Below, in pieces: positions 9,035 through 18,928 of a DNA stretch of 64,000 nt. The translations under genes were made by a program, and so were the position numbers. Below the pieces are notes generated by a model, which saw only the letters and a program-made list of their open reading frames with translations, was not told the origin of the DNA and ran no database searches. Source of the stretch: Prevotella sp. (GTDB taxonomy: Bacteria; Bacteroidota; Bacteroidia; Bacteroidales; Bacteroidaceae); NCBI GenBank assembly GCA_022511065.1, contig JAFLSG010000002.1, forward strand, positions 34,989 to 98,988. The letters run 5' to 3'. Numbering within the stretch: position 1 is the stretch's first letter; the number at the start of each line of letters is the position of its first letter.

Positions 9035-9129
9035 TGGCGGCTACTAAAACAATGAATGGCAATTACGCCAACGCAAGGTATCTTTCAACAACTAAAAACC
9101 AATTATAAATATTATTAAACAACTTAAGT

Positions 9130-12100
9130 ATGGACAAATTTTTTAGGAAAAGATCTTATCTCTTTGGGCTATTGGCACTGCTGTGTCTGTTGCCCAGTGT
9201 GGCTTTCTCCCAGAATATCCGGGTGGAAGGTCAGGTGAAAGATGAGACAGGTGAGCCTATGATTGGTGTCTCCGTGGTAGTGGTAGGCAGCGGTACGGGT
9301 GTGATCACCGATCTCGACGGCAATTACGTGTTGCCATCCGTTGCGCAAGGAGCGACGCTGGAGTTCTCTTACATCGGGTACATCACCCAGCGGCAGAGAG
9401 CCAGCCGTCAGATGACCGTCACGCTGAAGCCCGACCTTCAGAGCCTTGAAGAGGTGGTGGTTATTGCCTACGGTCAGCAGAAGAAAGTGACCATCACGGG
9501 TGCCGTTTCCGCTATGGGCGGCGACGAGTTGCTGAAAGCCCCTGTTGCCAACGTGGGTAACGCCCTGCAGGGTAAGTTGCCCGGCATCTCGGTGGTGCAG
9601 CCCTCTGGTATGCCTGGCGGCGACGAGCCGGTTATCCGTGTGCGTGGTACGGGTTCGTTGAATAGTGCAGAGCCGTTGGTGCTTGTCGATGGTGTTGAGC
9701 GTCCTTTCGGCCAGCTTGACCCCAATGAGATTGAGGACATCTCCATCCTGAAAGATGCCTCTGCCACGGCGGTGTTCGGTGTGCGAGGCGCTAATGGTGT
9801 CATCCTCGTCACAACCAAGCGCGGTACGCCGGGCAAGGCTTCCGTGACCGTCTCTGCAAGCACTGCCGTTCAGCAGATCTCCAAGTTCGTGGACTTTGCC
9901 GATTCCTATACTTACGGCAAGATGTGGAACTACACGGCAATTACCGATGCACTGCCCATGAGCCAGTGGCCCGGCACTACCGCCATTAGCGACTATACGC
10001 CTTACGCCGGCACGGGTATCCGCTTCTCGCAGGAGGTGATGGAGCATTTCCGCACGGGTGATATGCCCGTCACGTTCCCCAACACCGACTGGATTAAGTA
10101 TATGATGAACGATGCCGCCTGGCAGGAGCAGGTGAACGTGAATGTGAATGGCGGTACGGAGCGCGTAAGATACTTCGTCTCTGCGGGTTTCCTCAATCAG
10201 AACTCGCTCTTCAAGACATTCTCGAAGAATGACGATGAGACTTTCAAGTACAACCGCTTCAACTATCGTGCCAACCTTGACATCAACGTCTCCAAGTACA
10301 GCCAGCTCTCACTCACGCTGGGTGGTCGCGTACAGAACCGCACCACGATGGGTGGCGGTGAGGGCTTTATCTTCCGCTATCTGCAGGGTGCCACTCCCTA
10401 CGCCGGTATCGGTGTTGATGACCAGGGTCGCCATATTGTTTCCGATACGAACCTCGTAGGTCCTTACGACCGCGATGCCCTTTCAAACTACTATGACCTG
10501 GGTTACGTGAACGAGAGCACTAACGTGCTGAACCTCGACCTCCAGTACAAGCTCGACCTGAGTTTCATCACGCCGGGGCTGGACTTCAAGGTGAAGGGCT
10601 CTTATAACACAGATTATACGGCGCAGAAGAACCGCCAGAATGGATTTGGTACGGGTGTCACCTACGTGGCAACGATTGTGGACGGGCAGGAGGTGCTTCG
10701 CAAGGAGAACATTACCTGGCCACTTCCCTACGGCGAGAGCAGATGGGGAAACCGCAACTGGTATGCCGAGGCAAGCTTCAACTACGCTCGTAAGTTCGGC
10801 AAGCACAACGTGGGTGCGCTGCTTCTCTACAACCAGAGCAAGACCTATTATCCGTGGGATTCAGACAACAGTCTGTATATCTCGATTCCGAAGGGTTATG
10901 TAGGTCTTGTAGGGCGTGCAACCTACGACTATGACACCCGCTATATGATTGACTTCAACATTGGCTACAACGGTTCTGAGAACTTTGCCGAGGGTAAGCG
11001 CTACGGTGTGTTCCCTTCATTCTCAGTAGGTTGGATTCCCTCAAGCGAAAAGTTCTGGGAGCCCATCAAACCCGTTATCGGCTACCTGAAGCTCCGTGGT
11101 TCGTGGGGTAAGGTAGGTAACGACAACACCAATGGTGCCCGCTTCCTCTATCTGCCGGGTGCATGGCAGTTCTATCCTGGCTCGATGACGTGGAATCCGC
11201 AGGATCGAGGCACCAACTTCGGTACGAATGGTAACTGGCTGCAGGCTGTGAAGGAGCTGACCGCTGGTAACCCGAATGTAACATGGGAGACGGCTTCCAA
11301 GATCAATGTCGGTGTGGATGCCGCTTTCATCAATGACCGTCTGACGGTGAATCTCGATCTCTTCTGGGAAGACCGTAAGGACATTCTGGTGTCTAACGGC
11401 TCTCTGCTGCCCGCCGTGACCAGCCTGCCTGCAAGCTATGTTAATGAGGGTCGCGTAAAGAATCACGGTTATGAACTGACCATGAAATGGGCTGACAAAA
11501 TCGGTGACTTCAGATACAGCATCAGTCCCAGCATCGCTTTTGCTCGAAACAAGGTGATTGAGATGCTTGAAGTACCGCCCATGTATGACTATCTGAGCCG
11601 TACTGGCTTGTCGGTAGGACAACGTTTCGGTTACGACCTCTTCGAGTTCTATCAGGAGGGCACAGAGCAGCGCTATAGGGAGAAATATGGTGTGGATATG
11701 CCCGACCAGCTGATTGACCTGAAGTATGGTGATGCCATCTATGTGGATTTGAATGGCGACGGCATCATCGACCAGAACGACCAGAAGCCGCTTGGCTATA
11801 CGGACAACCCCGAAATAACCTGGTCTGTCAATGCCAACGTGAACTGGAAAGGATTTGACTTCTCGATGCTTTGGGTAGGTGCTAACAACACGAGCCGTCA
11901 GCTGAACGGTTACTTCCGCGATCAGTTCGGTTCTACGAATACTTCGGCACTGGCACAATGGGTTGCCGATAACTCTTGGACGGAGGACAACAGGGATGCT
12001 ATCCTGCCTCGTATATCATTCACCAACCGCGTTCACAACAACCGTGATTCGCGGGCGTGGATCATCGACTCTAAGTATGTGCGACTGAAGAACCTTGAGT

Positions 12101-12294
12101 TAGGCTATACGTTCAACAAGCCCAAGTGGCTGCCGCTGCTCAACTATGTGAGAGTCTATGCTTCTGGTCAGAACCTGCTGACATTCGCAGACTTCAAGGG
12201 AAATGACCCCGAGGCTCCTGGCTCTGGATTAGACTATGGTGTACGTTACCCGATGACACGCGTGTATAACTTTGGTCTGCAAGTGAACTTCTGA
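9130..12294 (+). CDS. SusC/RagA-type TonB-dependent outer-membrane transporter (first copy)
   Basis: 1054 residues. Signal peptide 1-28 (SVAFSQ cleavage), an N-terminal carboxypeptidase-regulatory-like domain about 30-115 (VKDETGEPMIGVSVVVVGSG), the TonB box region EEVVVIAYGQQKK, the plug about 115-235 (VRGTGSLNSAEPLVLVDGV, then ILKDASATAVFGVRGANGV), and a 22-strand barrel ending in the aromatic YNFGLQVNF. An EF-hand-like DLNGDGIIDQND loop lies near residue 875, common in this family. It takes up an oligomeric ligand together with the SusD lipoprotein encoded 30 bases downstream. The ligand cannot be told: no glycoside hydrolase, peptidase or sensor gene is attached to this operon. Confidence 0.95.
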   Translation: MDKFFRKRSYLFGLLALLCLLPSVAFSQNIRVEGQVKDETGEPMIGVSVVVVGSGTGVITDLDGNYVLPSVAQGATLEFSYIGYITQRQRASRQMTVTLKPDLQSLEEVVVIAYGQQKKVTITGAVSAMGGDELLKAPVANVGNALQGKLPGISVVQPSGMPGGDEPVIRVRGTGSLNSAEPLVLVDGVERPFGQLDPNEIEDISILKDASATAVFGVRGANGVILVTTKRGTPGKASVTVSASTAVQQISKFVDFADSYTYGKMWNYTAITDALPMSQWPGTTAISDYTPYAGTGIRFSQEVMEHFRTGDMPVTFPNTDWIKYMMNDAAWQEQVNVNVNGGTERVRYFVSAGFLNQNSLFKTFSKNDDETFKYNRFNYRANLDINVSKYSQLSLTLGGRVQNRTTMGGGEGFIFRYLQGATPYAGIGVDDQGRHIVSDTNLVGPYDRDALSNYYDLGYVNESTNVLNLDLQYKLDLSFITPGLDFKVKGSYNTDYTAQKNRQNGFGTGVTYVATIVDGQEVLRKENITWPLPYGESRWGNRNWYAEASFNYARKFGKHNVGALLLYNQSKTYYPWDSDNSLYISIPKGYVGLVGRATYDYDTRYMIDFNIGYNGSENFAEGKRYGVFPSFSVGWIPSSEKFWEPIKPVIGYLKLRGSWGKVGNDNTNGARFLYLPGAWQFYPGSMTWNPQDRGTNFGTNGNWLQAVKELTAGNPNVTWETASKINVGVDAAFINDRLTVNLDLFWEDRKDILVSNGSLLPAVTSLPASYVNEGRVKNHGYELTMKWADKIGDFRYSISPSIAFARNKVIEMLEVPPMYDYLSRTGLSVGQRFGYDLFEFYQEGTEQRYREKYGVDMPDQLIDLKYGDAIYVDLNGDGIIDQNDQKPLGYTDNPEITWSVNANVNWKGFDFSMLWVGANNTSRQLNGYFRDQFGSTNTSALAQWVADNSWTEDNRDAILPRISFTNRVHNNRDSRAWIIDSKYVRLKNLELGYTFNKPKWLPLLNYVRVYASGQNLLTFADFKGNDPEAPGSGLDYGVRYPMTRVYNFGLQVNF

Positions 12295-12324
12295 TGGATT
12301 GTAATTATTGAAGAATTGAAGATT

Positions 12325-14352
12325 ATGAAAAAGTTATTTGGTTACATATTGGCTTTGGGGATGACAACCGGCATCTTCACTGCTTGCGTTGATGAAATCA
12401 ATGTAGGTAATGGCTTCCTGGAGAAGGCACCTGGTGTGGATGTGAATATCGACACGGTATTCTCCAAGGCGGAATATACCCGCAACTTCCTTTGGAGTGC
12501 ATACGGACAGCTCTATTGCACCTACACTTCAGGAAACATGATGAATGGTGCGCCCATTGATGTGCTTTCCGATTCCTATCACTGTTATGTAGGGTGGGGT
12601 GGTCCCAAGCAGAGCTACTACACAGGTGGCTTGACTGAGGATGCCCAGGATACGGAGAACAGCAACTATCAAGGTAAGTTCTCTTATTCTACCAAGAACC
12701 CGTCATCTTCAGCCGACGGTCGCGTATCTATCTATGAGACCGTACGTAAATGCTGGCAGATTATTGAGAATATTGACCGGGTGCCCGACATGAGCGACGA
12801 TGAGAAGAGTCGTCTGCGTGGTGAGGCATATACAATCATGGCAAGCCGCTACTACGATGCATTCCGTAATTTCGGTGGCCTGTGCCTCGTTAAGAAGGCA
12901 TACGCCGTGGGAGAGGGTTTCACGGAAGGTCGTTCCACGGCTTGGCAGACCGTTGAGTTCATCGACTCTCTGATACAGTGTGCCATCAGTGAACCTGGTT
13001 ATATCTGGAGCATTCCCAATGCTGACATTGGCCAGTGGTCAGGTCGCTTAACACGTGCATCTGCCCGCGCCTTGCGTGCCAAGGTCTGGATGTTTGCTGC
13101 ATCGCCTCTGTTCAACAACTCCTCACCCTATATGGAGTATTCTGCTGACAAGACGACTGAGTTCACCAACATTGAGCATGTGTGGTTTGGTCGTGAGGAT
13201 CCCACGCTTTGGACTCGCTGCTTGCAGTATTGCAATGACTTCTTTGATGAGAATGCTGCCAATGGCAACTATTATCAGCTCGTACAGCCCGAGACACAGG
13301 ATGAGGGCGGCTATCGTATGGCTTACCGCCGTGCCTACCGCTATCGTAACAATGAGTCACGCCACGAGAAGATTTTCGATGCGCATCCCACGCAGTATCT
13401 GAGCGATGGCTCTGTGGATGGCAACAAGCAGCAGAACTGGGGATGGGGCTGGCAAGGCTTCGCTTTGGACTGCTATCGTCAGGGTGGTTCTGTTCCCACC
13501 AATGAGCTGATGGAGTGCTTCGGTATGCAGGACGGTCGTAATTTCCCGTATATGGATCTCTACGGCCCAGGCAAGAATCCTAATGGCATCGACATCTATG
13601 CTGATCGTGACCCGCGCTTGTATGAGACGATGGTAGTACCCCGTCCGTCCTTCCCCTCTGCAGTGGTTGGTGATTACAATGGCTTTACCTATATAGATAC
13701 ATGGTATAATGGTGCTATGAGAACCGCCCCTGATCAGTTTGGTGCTCAAGGAAACGACGATGTGGCATCAGGCTACAGGAAGTTCAAGTGGATGCTCGAC
13801 TATGACAGCAACAAGATGAATGATGAGTTTATCGGTGTTGCCTACATCCGTTTAGCAGAGATGTATCTGATACGTGCCGAGGCTCGTGCCGAGACGGGTG
13901 ATTTCCAAGGTGCTCTCGATGATATTCACGTGGTTCGAAGCCGTGTGGGATTGGGTCGTCTTGAGACGATGAACCCAAGTCTGAATCTCACCTCCAATAA
14001 GGCAAACCTGATTGATGAGATTCTTCGTGAGCGCAACTGTGAGATTGGTGCAGAGTGTGGCGATCGTCTCTATGACATGGTTCGCCGTATGCGTCAAGAT
14101 CTCTTCACCAAGCCGCTTCATGAGATTGTAATCTACCGTTTGGATGAGAATGGCAATCGTATGACCGAGGGCGACACGAACTGGGATCCCAGTACACCGT
14201 GGCCCAAGTTTGAATACGAGAAGCCCCAGATTGTAAATGGTGCTCGCCGCTGGTGGGATCCCGGCTACTGGACGAACAAGTGGTATCTTGACCCTGTTTC
14301 TCGTATCGAGATTCAGAAGGGGTACGGACTTACACAGAATCCCGGGTGGTAA
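12325..14352 (+). CDS. SusD/RagB-family surface lipoprotein (first copy)
   Basis: 675 residues from the ATG at 12325; a TTG three codons upstream could extend it but adds nothing to the signal peptide. MKKLFGYILALGMTTGIFTACVDE is a lipoprotein signal with its Cys at 21. The tetratricopeptide-like SusD body is visible in segments such as RLRGEAYTIMASRYYDAFRN (about 165-185) and the conserved C-terminal ILRERNCEIGAECGDRLYDMVRR (about 565-587). It ends GYGLTQNPGW, the standard SusD tail. It should form a lid over the upstream SusC and bind the ligand. It is longer than most SusD proteins (500-600). Confidence 0.93.
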   Translation: MKKLFGYILALGMTTGIFTACVDEINVGNGFLEKAPGVDVNIDTVFSKAEYTRNFLWSAYGQLYCTYTSGNMMNGAPIDVLSDSYHCYVGWGGPKQSYYTGGLTEDAQDTENSNYQGKFSYSTKNPSSSADGRVSIYETVRKCWQIIENIDRVPDMSDDEKSRLRGEAYTIMASRYYDAFRNFGGLCLVKKAYAVGEGFTEGRSTAWQTVEFIDSLIQCAISEPGYIWSIPNADIGQWSGRLTRASARALRAKVWMFAASPLFNNSSPYMEYSADKTTEFTNIEHVWFGREDPTLWTRCLQYCNDFFDENAANGNYYQLVQPETQDEGGYRMAYRRAYRYRNNESRHEKIFDAHPTQYLSDGSVDGNKQQNWGWGWQGFALDCYRQGGSVPTNELMECFGMQDGRNFPYMDLYGPGKNPNGIDIYADRDPRLYETMVVPRPSFPSAVVGDYNGFTYIDTWYNGAMRTAPDQFGAQGNDDVASGYRKFKWMLDYDSNKMNDEFIGVAYIRLAEMYLIRAEARAETGDFQGALDDIHVVRSRVGLGRLETMNPSLNLTSNKANLIDEILRERNCEIGAECGDRLYDMVRRMRQDLFTKPLHEIVIYRLDENGNRMTEGDTNWDPSTPWPKFEYEKPQIVNGARRWWDPGYWTNKWYLDPVSRIEIQKGYGLTQNPGW

Positions 14353-14390
14353 TTTCTAATTAAGGATTAAAAGTTAAGAATTAAGAGATT

Positions 14391-17177
14391 ATGAAAATAA
14401 GAAACATATTGATATATACCTTGGCGGGACTCTGTAGCGCCCCAATGGCGGTGAGTGCCCAGGTGACGCTGGACGATAAGGCGTCGCAAAAGGTAGATCT
14501 GGGCTTTGGTGTTGAGCAGTCGGAATTGCTTACTACTGCGGCAACGACAACCATTACCGCAGAAGAACTTCGCCGTACATCGGCCGTCAGTCTGGCGGAT
14601 GCCCTGTACGGAAAGCTCCTTGGTTTGAATGCCTATCAGAACACTGGCTTTAAAGGCGAGGAAGGCCGTGGTGCATCATTTAACATCCGTGGTGTCCAGA
14701 CCACTGGCGAAAAAGACATCCTGATTCTTGTCGATGGCGTGGAGCGTCCTATTGATCGTCTCACAGTAGAGGAGGTGGAGAGTGTCACCGTCCTGAAAGA
14801 TGCTGCAGCCGTGGCTCTCTACGGTCATGAGGCTATCAATGGCGTACTGCTGGTGAAGACTAAGCACGGCAACAAAGACGGCAAGTATCACTTCAAGGTG
14901 GGTGTGTCGCACAAGATACAGTTTGACCCTCAGTCGGCTGATATGGTTAGTGCCTACGATTATGCCAACGCCCTGAATCAGGCACGCCGTAACGACGGTG
15001 CCGCGGCAGCCTATACGGATGCTGAGTTGCAGAAGTTCAGGGACGGCAGTGATCCGCTTGTCTATCCTAACATCAATTGGAAGGATGAGGTGTTCAAGAA
15101 TACGGCGCATGAGTCGAATGCATATCTCTCGTTCTTTGGCGGCACGGAGAAGGTGCAGTATTATACCCAACTTGACTATACGGATGCCCGTGGACTCTAC
15201 AAGAACCCTGACCAGGGCGACTGGAATTCGCAGCTGAAGTATTCGAAGGCAAACATCCGTACCAACGTTGATTTCGAGGTGAGCAAGACCACGAGAGTAA
15301 GCGCCAACATTCTCGGTATTCTGATGGAGACGAATGGCGTGCCCAATGTGAACTCAAACGATGCCTGGTGGCATCTGTATAAAGTGCCCGCTTTGGCTTT
15401 CCCTGTTAAGACGGCTGGTGGTGTATGGGGTGGTAACCAGACTTATGGTGATTTCAACCTCTTGGCTAAGTCGCAGGGTTCTGGCTTCATGAAGACTCAT
15501 CAGCGCCAGATATGGGCAAACATGACATTGGAGCAAGACCTTGATATCATCACGGAAGGCCTGAAATTCTATGTAGGTGCTTCCTACGACAACTCTTCCA
15601 ACACTATTGAGACACGCTCGAAGGGCTATCAGTACGGTTGGAACTGGTATGATGCCGACGGTATCATGCAGGAGACGGTGATGGGTACGGTGGAGGATAA
15701 GCTGATCTTCAGCAGATGGGTGGACTCCCAATGGCGCATCGCGACCTTCAATGCAGGTTTTAAATACGGTACGCAACTGAAGAATGGCGACAACATTGCC
15801 GCCAATGCCAACTACAATATGAAGAGTGAGATTCGTGACGGACGGAGCAACACTTGGTATCGCGCCAACTGGCAACTCGCCCTTCATTACGACCACGCCA
15901 ACAAGTTGATGGCTGATGTAGTGCTGGCAGCTAATGGTTCAAACCGCAGCTATCCTGCCAAGTGGGCATTCTCCCCGACATTGGGTCTGGGTTACATTTA
16001 TGCCAATAATCCTGAAAGCACTTTCCTCAATTACGGAAAGATTCGCCTCTCGGGTGGTATTCAGCATACTGACTACGTGCCGCAGGCTGGTCTCTGGCTT
16101 GCTGCTTGGAATAACTCCCATGGTCAGTTCTGGTATGGCAACAACTTTTCAAGTTCGTGGGGTGCATTCCTTACTCAGTTCCCCACCGATGACTTTGCAC
16201 AGGAAACTGCTTACAAGGCAAACATCGGTACCGACCTGAGAATTGCCAATGCACTTGATGTGACGCTCGATGTGTTCTATCAGCAGCGTCGCAACATCTT
16301 GGTAAGCGCCGCTTCACTCAATTCTGCAGTTGTCGGCATCCAGTCTTCTTATGATGACAAAGGTCGCGTGGCAAGCTACGGTGTGGAATTAGGTCTGCGT
16401 TACGCCAAGACTTTCGAGAACGGACTGAACCTGAATGCCGGTGCTTCGTTCTCGACAGTGAAAAGCGAAATCTTGGAATGGATTGAAGCCCCTGCTTATC
16501 CCAACCTCTCTGTTGTCGGCGGTCCTGCTGATGCAGAGCGTGGACTCATTGCCCTTGGCTTCTTCAAGGATCAGGCAGATATCGACAACAGTCCTATCCA
16601 GCAGTTCGGACAAGTGAAGGTGGGCGACATCAAGTATAAGGATGTCAATGGCGATGGTGTCATCAATGAGAATGACTATGTGGCACAGGACTATGGCAAT
16701 GCCTTCCCTTCTGTGAACTATGCCTTCACGCTTGGAGCAGAGTATAAGGGCTTTGGTATCAATGCCACCCTGCAAGGGGCTGCCCACCAGGTGAAGAACC
16801 TGAGTTATGTTGATGGTGTATGGGGCGCGCTTTCCAACAACCGCAACCTCTCTCAGGAATACTACGACAACTGCTTCGACATCGCAGGTGACAGGGCACT
16901 CTATCCGCGCCTCTCAACCGAGGATGTGGCTAACAATGCCCAGCCCTCCACCATCTGGTATCGCAACGTAAGTTGGCTGAAACTGCGCGACTGCGAAGTC
17001 TATTACAAGTTGCCCGCAAAGGTCATCGAGCCTATGAAGGTGACGGGTGTCAGGGTATTCGTACAGGGTCAGAATCTCCTCTCCTTCGACAATATCGATG
17101 CGATGGATGCCGAGAATCTCAACACGGGCTATCCCGTAATGAAAAGTGTGAATGTTGGTTTCTCAGTACAGTTCTGA
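14391..17177 (+). CDS. SusC-like TonB-dependent transporter (second copy, no N-terminal extension)
   Basis: 928 residues. After the signal peptide (cleavage near PMAVSAQ) the protein goes almost directly to the plug: TTTITAEELRRTSAVSLADA, then FNIRGVQTTGEKDILILVDG and VTVLKDAAAVALYGHEAING. The carboxypeptidase-like domain of the first copy is missing, which explains the shorter length. A calcium-loop-like DVNGDGVINENDY is near residue 753, and the barrel closes with SVNVGFSVQF. It lies 38 bases after the first susD, so it is in the same operon. Loss of the N-terminal domain may alter TonB or partner coupling; that is inference. Confidence 0.93.
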   Translation: MKIRNILIYTLAGLCSAPMAVSAQVTLDDKASQKVDLGFGVEQSELLTTAATTTITAEELRRTSAVSLADALYGKLLGLNAYQNTGFKGEEGRGASFNIRGVQTTGEKDILILVDGVERPIDRLTVEEVESVTVLKDAAAVALYGHEAINGVLLVKTKHGNKDGKYHFKVGVSHKIQFDPQSADMVSAYDYANALNQARRNDGAAAAYTDAELQKFRDGSDPLVYPNINWKDEVFKNTAHESNAYLSFFGGTEKVQYYTQLDYTDARGLYKNPDQGDWNSQLKYSKANIRTNVDFEVSKTTRVSANILGILMETNGVPNVNSNDAWWHLYKVPALAFPVKTAGGVWGGNQTYGDFNLLAKSQGSGFMKTHQRQIWANMTLEQDLDIITEGLKFYVGASYDNSSNTIETRSKGYQYGWNWYDADGIMQETVMGTVEDKLIFSRWVDSQWRIATFNAGFKYGTQLKNGDNIAANANYNMKSEIRDGRSNTWYRANWQLALHYDHANKLMADVVLAANGSNRSYPAKWAFSPTLGLGYIYANNPESTFLNYGKIRLSGGIQHTDYVPQAGLWLAAWNNSHGQFWYGNNFSSSWGAFLTQFPTDDFAQETAYKANIGTDLRIANALDVTLDVFYQQRRNILVSAASLNSAVVGIQSSYDDKGRVASYGVELGLRYAKTFENGLNLNAGASFSTVKSEILEWIEAPAYPNLSVVGGPADAERGLIALGFFKDQADIDNSPIQQFGQVKVGDIKYKDVNGDGVINENDYVAQDYGNAFPSVNYAFTLGAEYKGFGINATLQGAAHQVKNLSYVDGVWGALSNNRNLSQEYYDNCFDIAGDRALYPRLSTEDVANNAQPSTIWYRNVSWLKLRDCEVYYKLPAKVIEPMKVTGVRVFVQGQNLLSFDNIDAMDAENLNTGYPVMKSVNVGFSVQF

Positions 17178-17201
17178 ACAATGCATAATTCATAATATAT
17201 A

Positions 17202-18902
17202 ATGCGTAACAATATGATTACTAATAAATATAACAAGGTAGCGGTAGGATTATCCGCAGTCCTCTTCCTCTTGTCCTCTTGTGCCAATCTTGACTACACG
17301 GAGGAGACGAGCCGCGATGAGAAGTGGACCTACGATTATTTCGGCGATGGCATCAAGAATCTGGTGTTCGACGTCTATGCACAGGTATATAATAATGAGT
17401 TTGTTTCTAACAGTGCCTACTTCCTCGCAGGTGCAACCGACGAGGCTCAGTATGCACTCGAGACGGGAGCAGTCAATAACTATGTGAATGGCGGATGGAG
17501 TCCTGCCAATCCTTATTCCAATACCTGGACGAAGTCATATACGGCCATTGCTGATGTGAACATGTATTTGGAGAAGATTGACGAGACGGATATCTCCGAC
17601 TGGCAGTACAACAGTGACTACAACAACTGGATTGCCCAGATGGAGTTGTTCCCCTATGAGTTGCGCTTCCTTAGGGCATACTTCTATTTCGAGTTGTTCA
17701 AGACCTATGGCGACGTGCCTCTCGTGACGACCACGCTCACCAATGGTCAGGCCAACAACATCAAACGCACCCCTGCGGATGACATTGTGAAGTTCATCGT
17801 CGATGAGTGCGATGCCGTTGCGCCTTATCTTCCGATTACCTACGGTACGGAGATTGGTGCTGAGATTGGTCGCGTTACGCGCATAGCCGCCTTTGCGCTC
17901 AAGGCTCGCACGTTACTCTATGCCGCTTCTCCGCTTCACAACCCGAGTGGCGACAAGACGAAATGGGTGAAGGCTGCCGAGGCTTGTAAGTACATCCTTG
18001 ACAATGCTGCTACCTGGGGACTGAAACTCAGTGCATACAACTCCTTGTGGGGACACGATGCGTTCTTCAATGCAGAGCTGATCTTTGGTCTCGGTCGTGG
18101 TGAGGACAACTCGTTTGAGATGGCAAACTATCCCATTGGCGTGGAGAATGGTTCTTCGGGTAATTGCCCCACGCAGAGCCTGATAGACCAGTATGAATAT
18201 CAGGACAACGGTGAGACCTTCGGCCATCGTTATCCCGGCAACATCGATCTGACTGCTGTCGATCCCTACGAGGGACTTGATCCCCGCTTTGCTCTCACGG
18301 TGGTAAAGAACGGCGATGAGTGGCCCACCAACGGTGCCCAGAAGAAAGCCATCGAGACATTCACCGGCGGATTCAATGCCGCACCCAAGTATGGTGCCAC
18401 CCCCACGAGTTACTATCTTAGGAAATTCGTGGATGGCTCGTGCGTTACGACGGCGGACAATCAGACCCGTCGTCGTCACACCTGGATATTGTTCCGCTTG
18501 GGTGAGTTCTATCTCGACTATGCCGAGGCTGTATATAATGCCACTGGCAGTGCAAACGATGCTACTTATGGTATGACTGCCAACGAGGCCGTCAATGTGC
18601 TGCGCGACCGTGCTGACATTCAGATGCCACCGTTTACGGAAGATGGTGCGGCATGGGTAGAGCGCTATGAGCGCGAGCGCCTTGTGGAACTGGCTTTCGA
18701 GAACCATCGTTTCTGGGATGTGCGCCGCTGGCAGAAGGGTGCCCAGTATTTCAAGACGATTCAGGTGGCTACCATCAACAGCAGCCTGATGCTCACACGC
18801 TCTACGGTTACCCGCCAGTGGGATGACAAGTTCAACCTGTATCCCATTCCGCAGACGGAATTGAAGAAGAATCCGAATCTTACGCAAAACCCTGGATGGT
18901 AA
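17202..18902 (+). CDS. SusD/RagB-family surface lipoprotein (second copy)
   Basis: 566 residues from ATG 17202; an ATG at 17214 (MITNKYNKVAVGLSAVLFLL) is an equally good start and places the lipobox LSSC at the usual distance. SusD features: YELRFLRAYFYFELFKTYGD (about 146-165), the segment ARTLLYAASPLHNP (about 232-245), and the C-terminal YERERLVELAFENHRFWDVRRW (about 487-508), ending NLTQNPGW. It is the partner of the second SusC, 24 bases upstream. Note that NHRFWDVRRW is the canonical form, whereas the first SusD has ECGDRLYDMVRR at the same place, so the two pairs are not recent duplicates. Confidence 0.93.
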   Translation: MRNNMITNKYNKVAVGLSAVLFLLSSCANLDYTEETSRDEKWTYDYFGDGIKNLVFDVYAQVYNNEFVSNSAYFLAGATDEAQYALETGAVNNYVNGGWSPANPYSNTWTKSYTAIADVNMYLEKIDETDISDWQYNSDYNNWIAQMELFPYELRFLRAYFYFELFKTYGDVPLVTTTLTNGQANNIKRTPADDIVKFIVDECDAVAPYLPITYGTEIGAEIGRVTRIAAFALKARTLLYAASPLHNPSGDKTKWVKAAEACKYILDNAATWGLKLSAYNSLWGHDAFFNAELIFGLGRGEDNSFEMANYPIGVENGSSGNCPTQSLIDQYEYQDNGETFGHRYPGNIDLTAVDPYEGLDPRFALTVVKNGDEWPTNGAQKKAIETFTGGFNAAPKYGATPTSYYLRKFVDGSCVTTADNQTRRRHTWILFRLGEFYLDYAEAVYNATGSANDATYGMTANEAVNVLRDRADIQMPPFTEDGAAWVERYERERLVELAFENHRFWDVRRWQKGAQYFKTIQVATINSSLMLTRSTVTRQWDDKFNLYPIPQTELKKNPNLTQNPGW

Positions 18903-18928
18903 ATAATCAAGTTAAAAACTGAAGAATT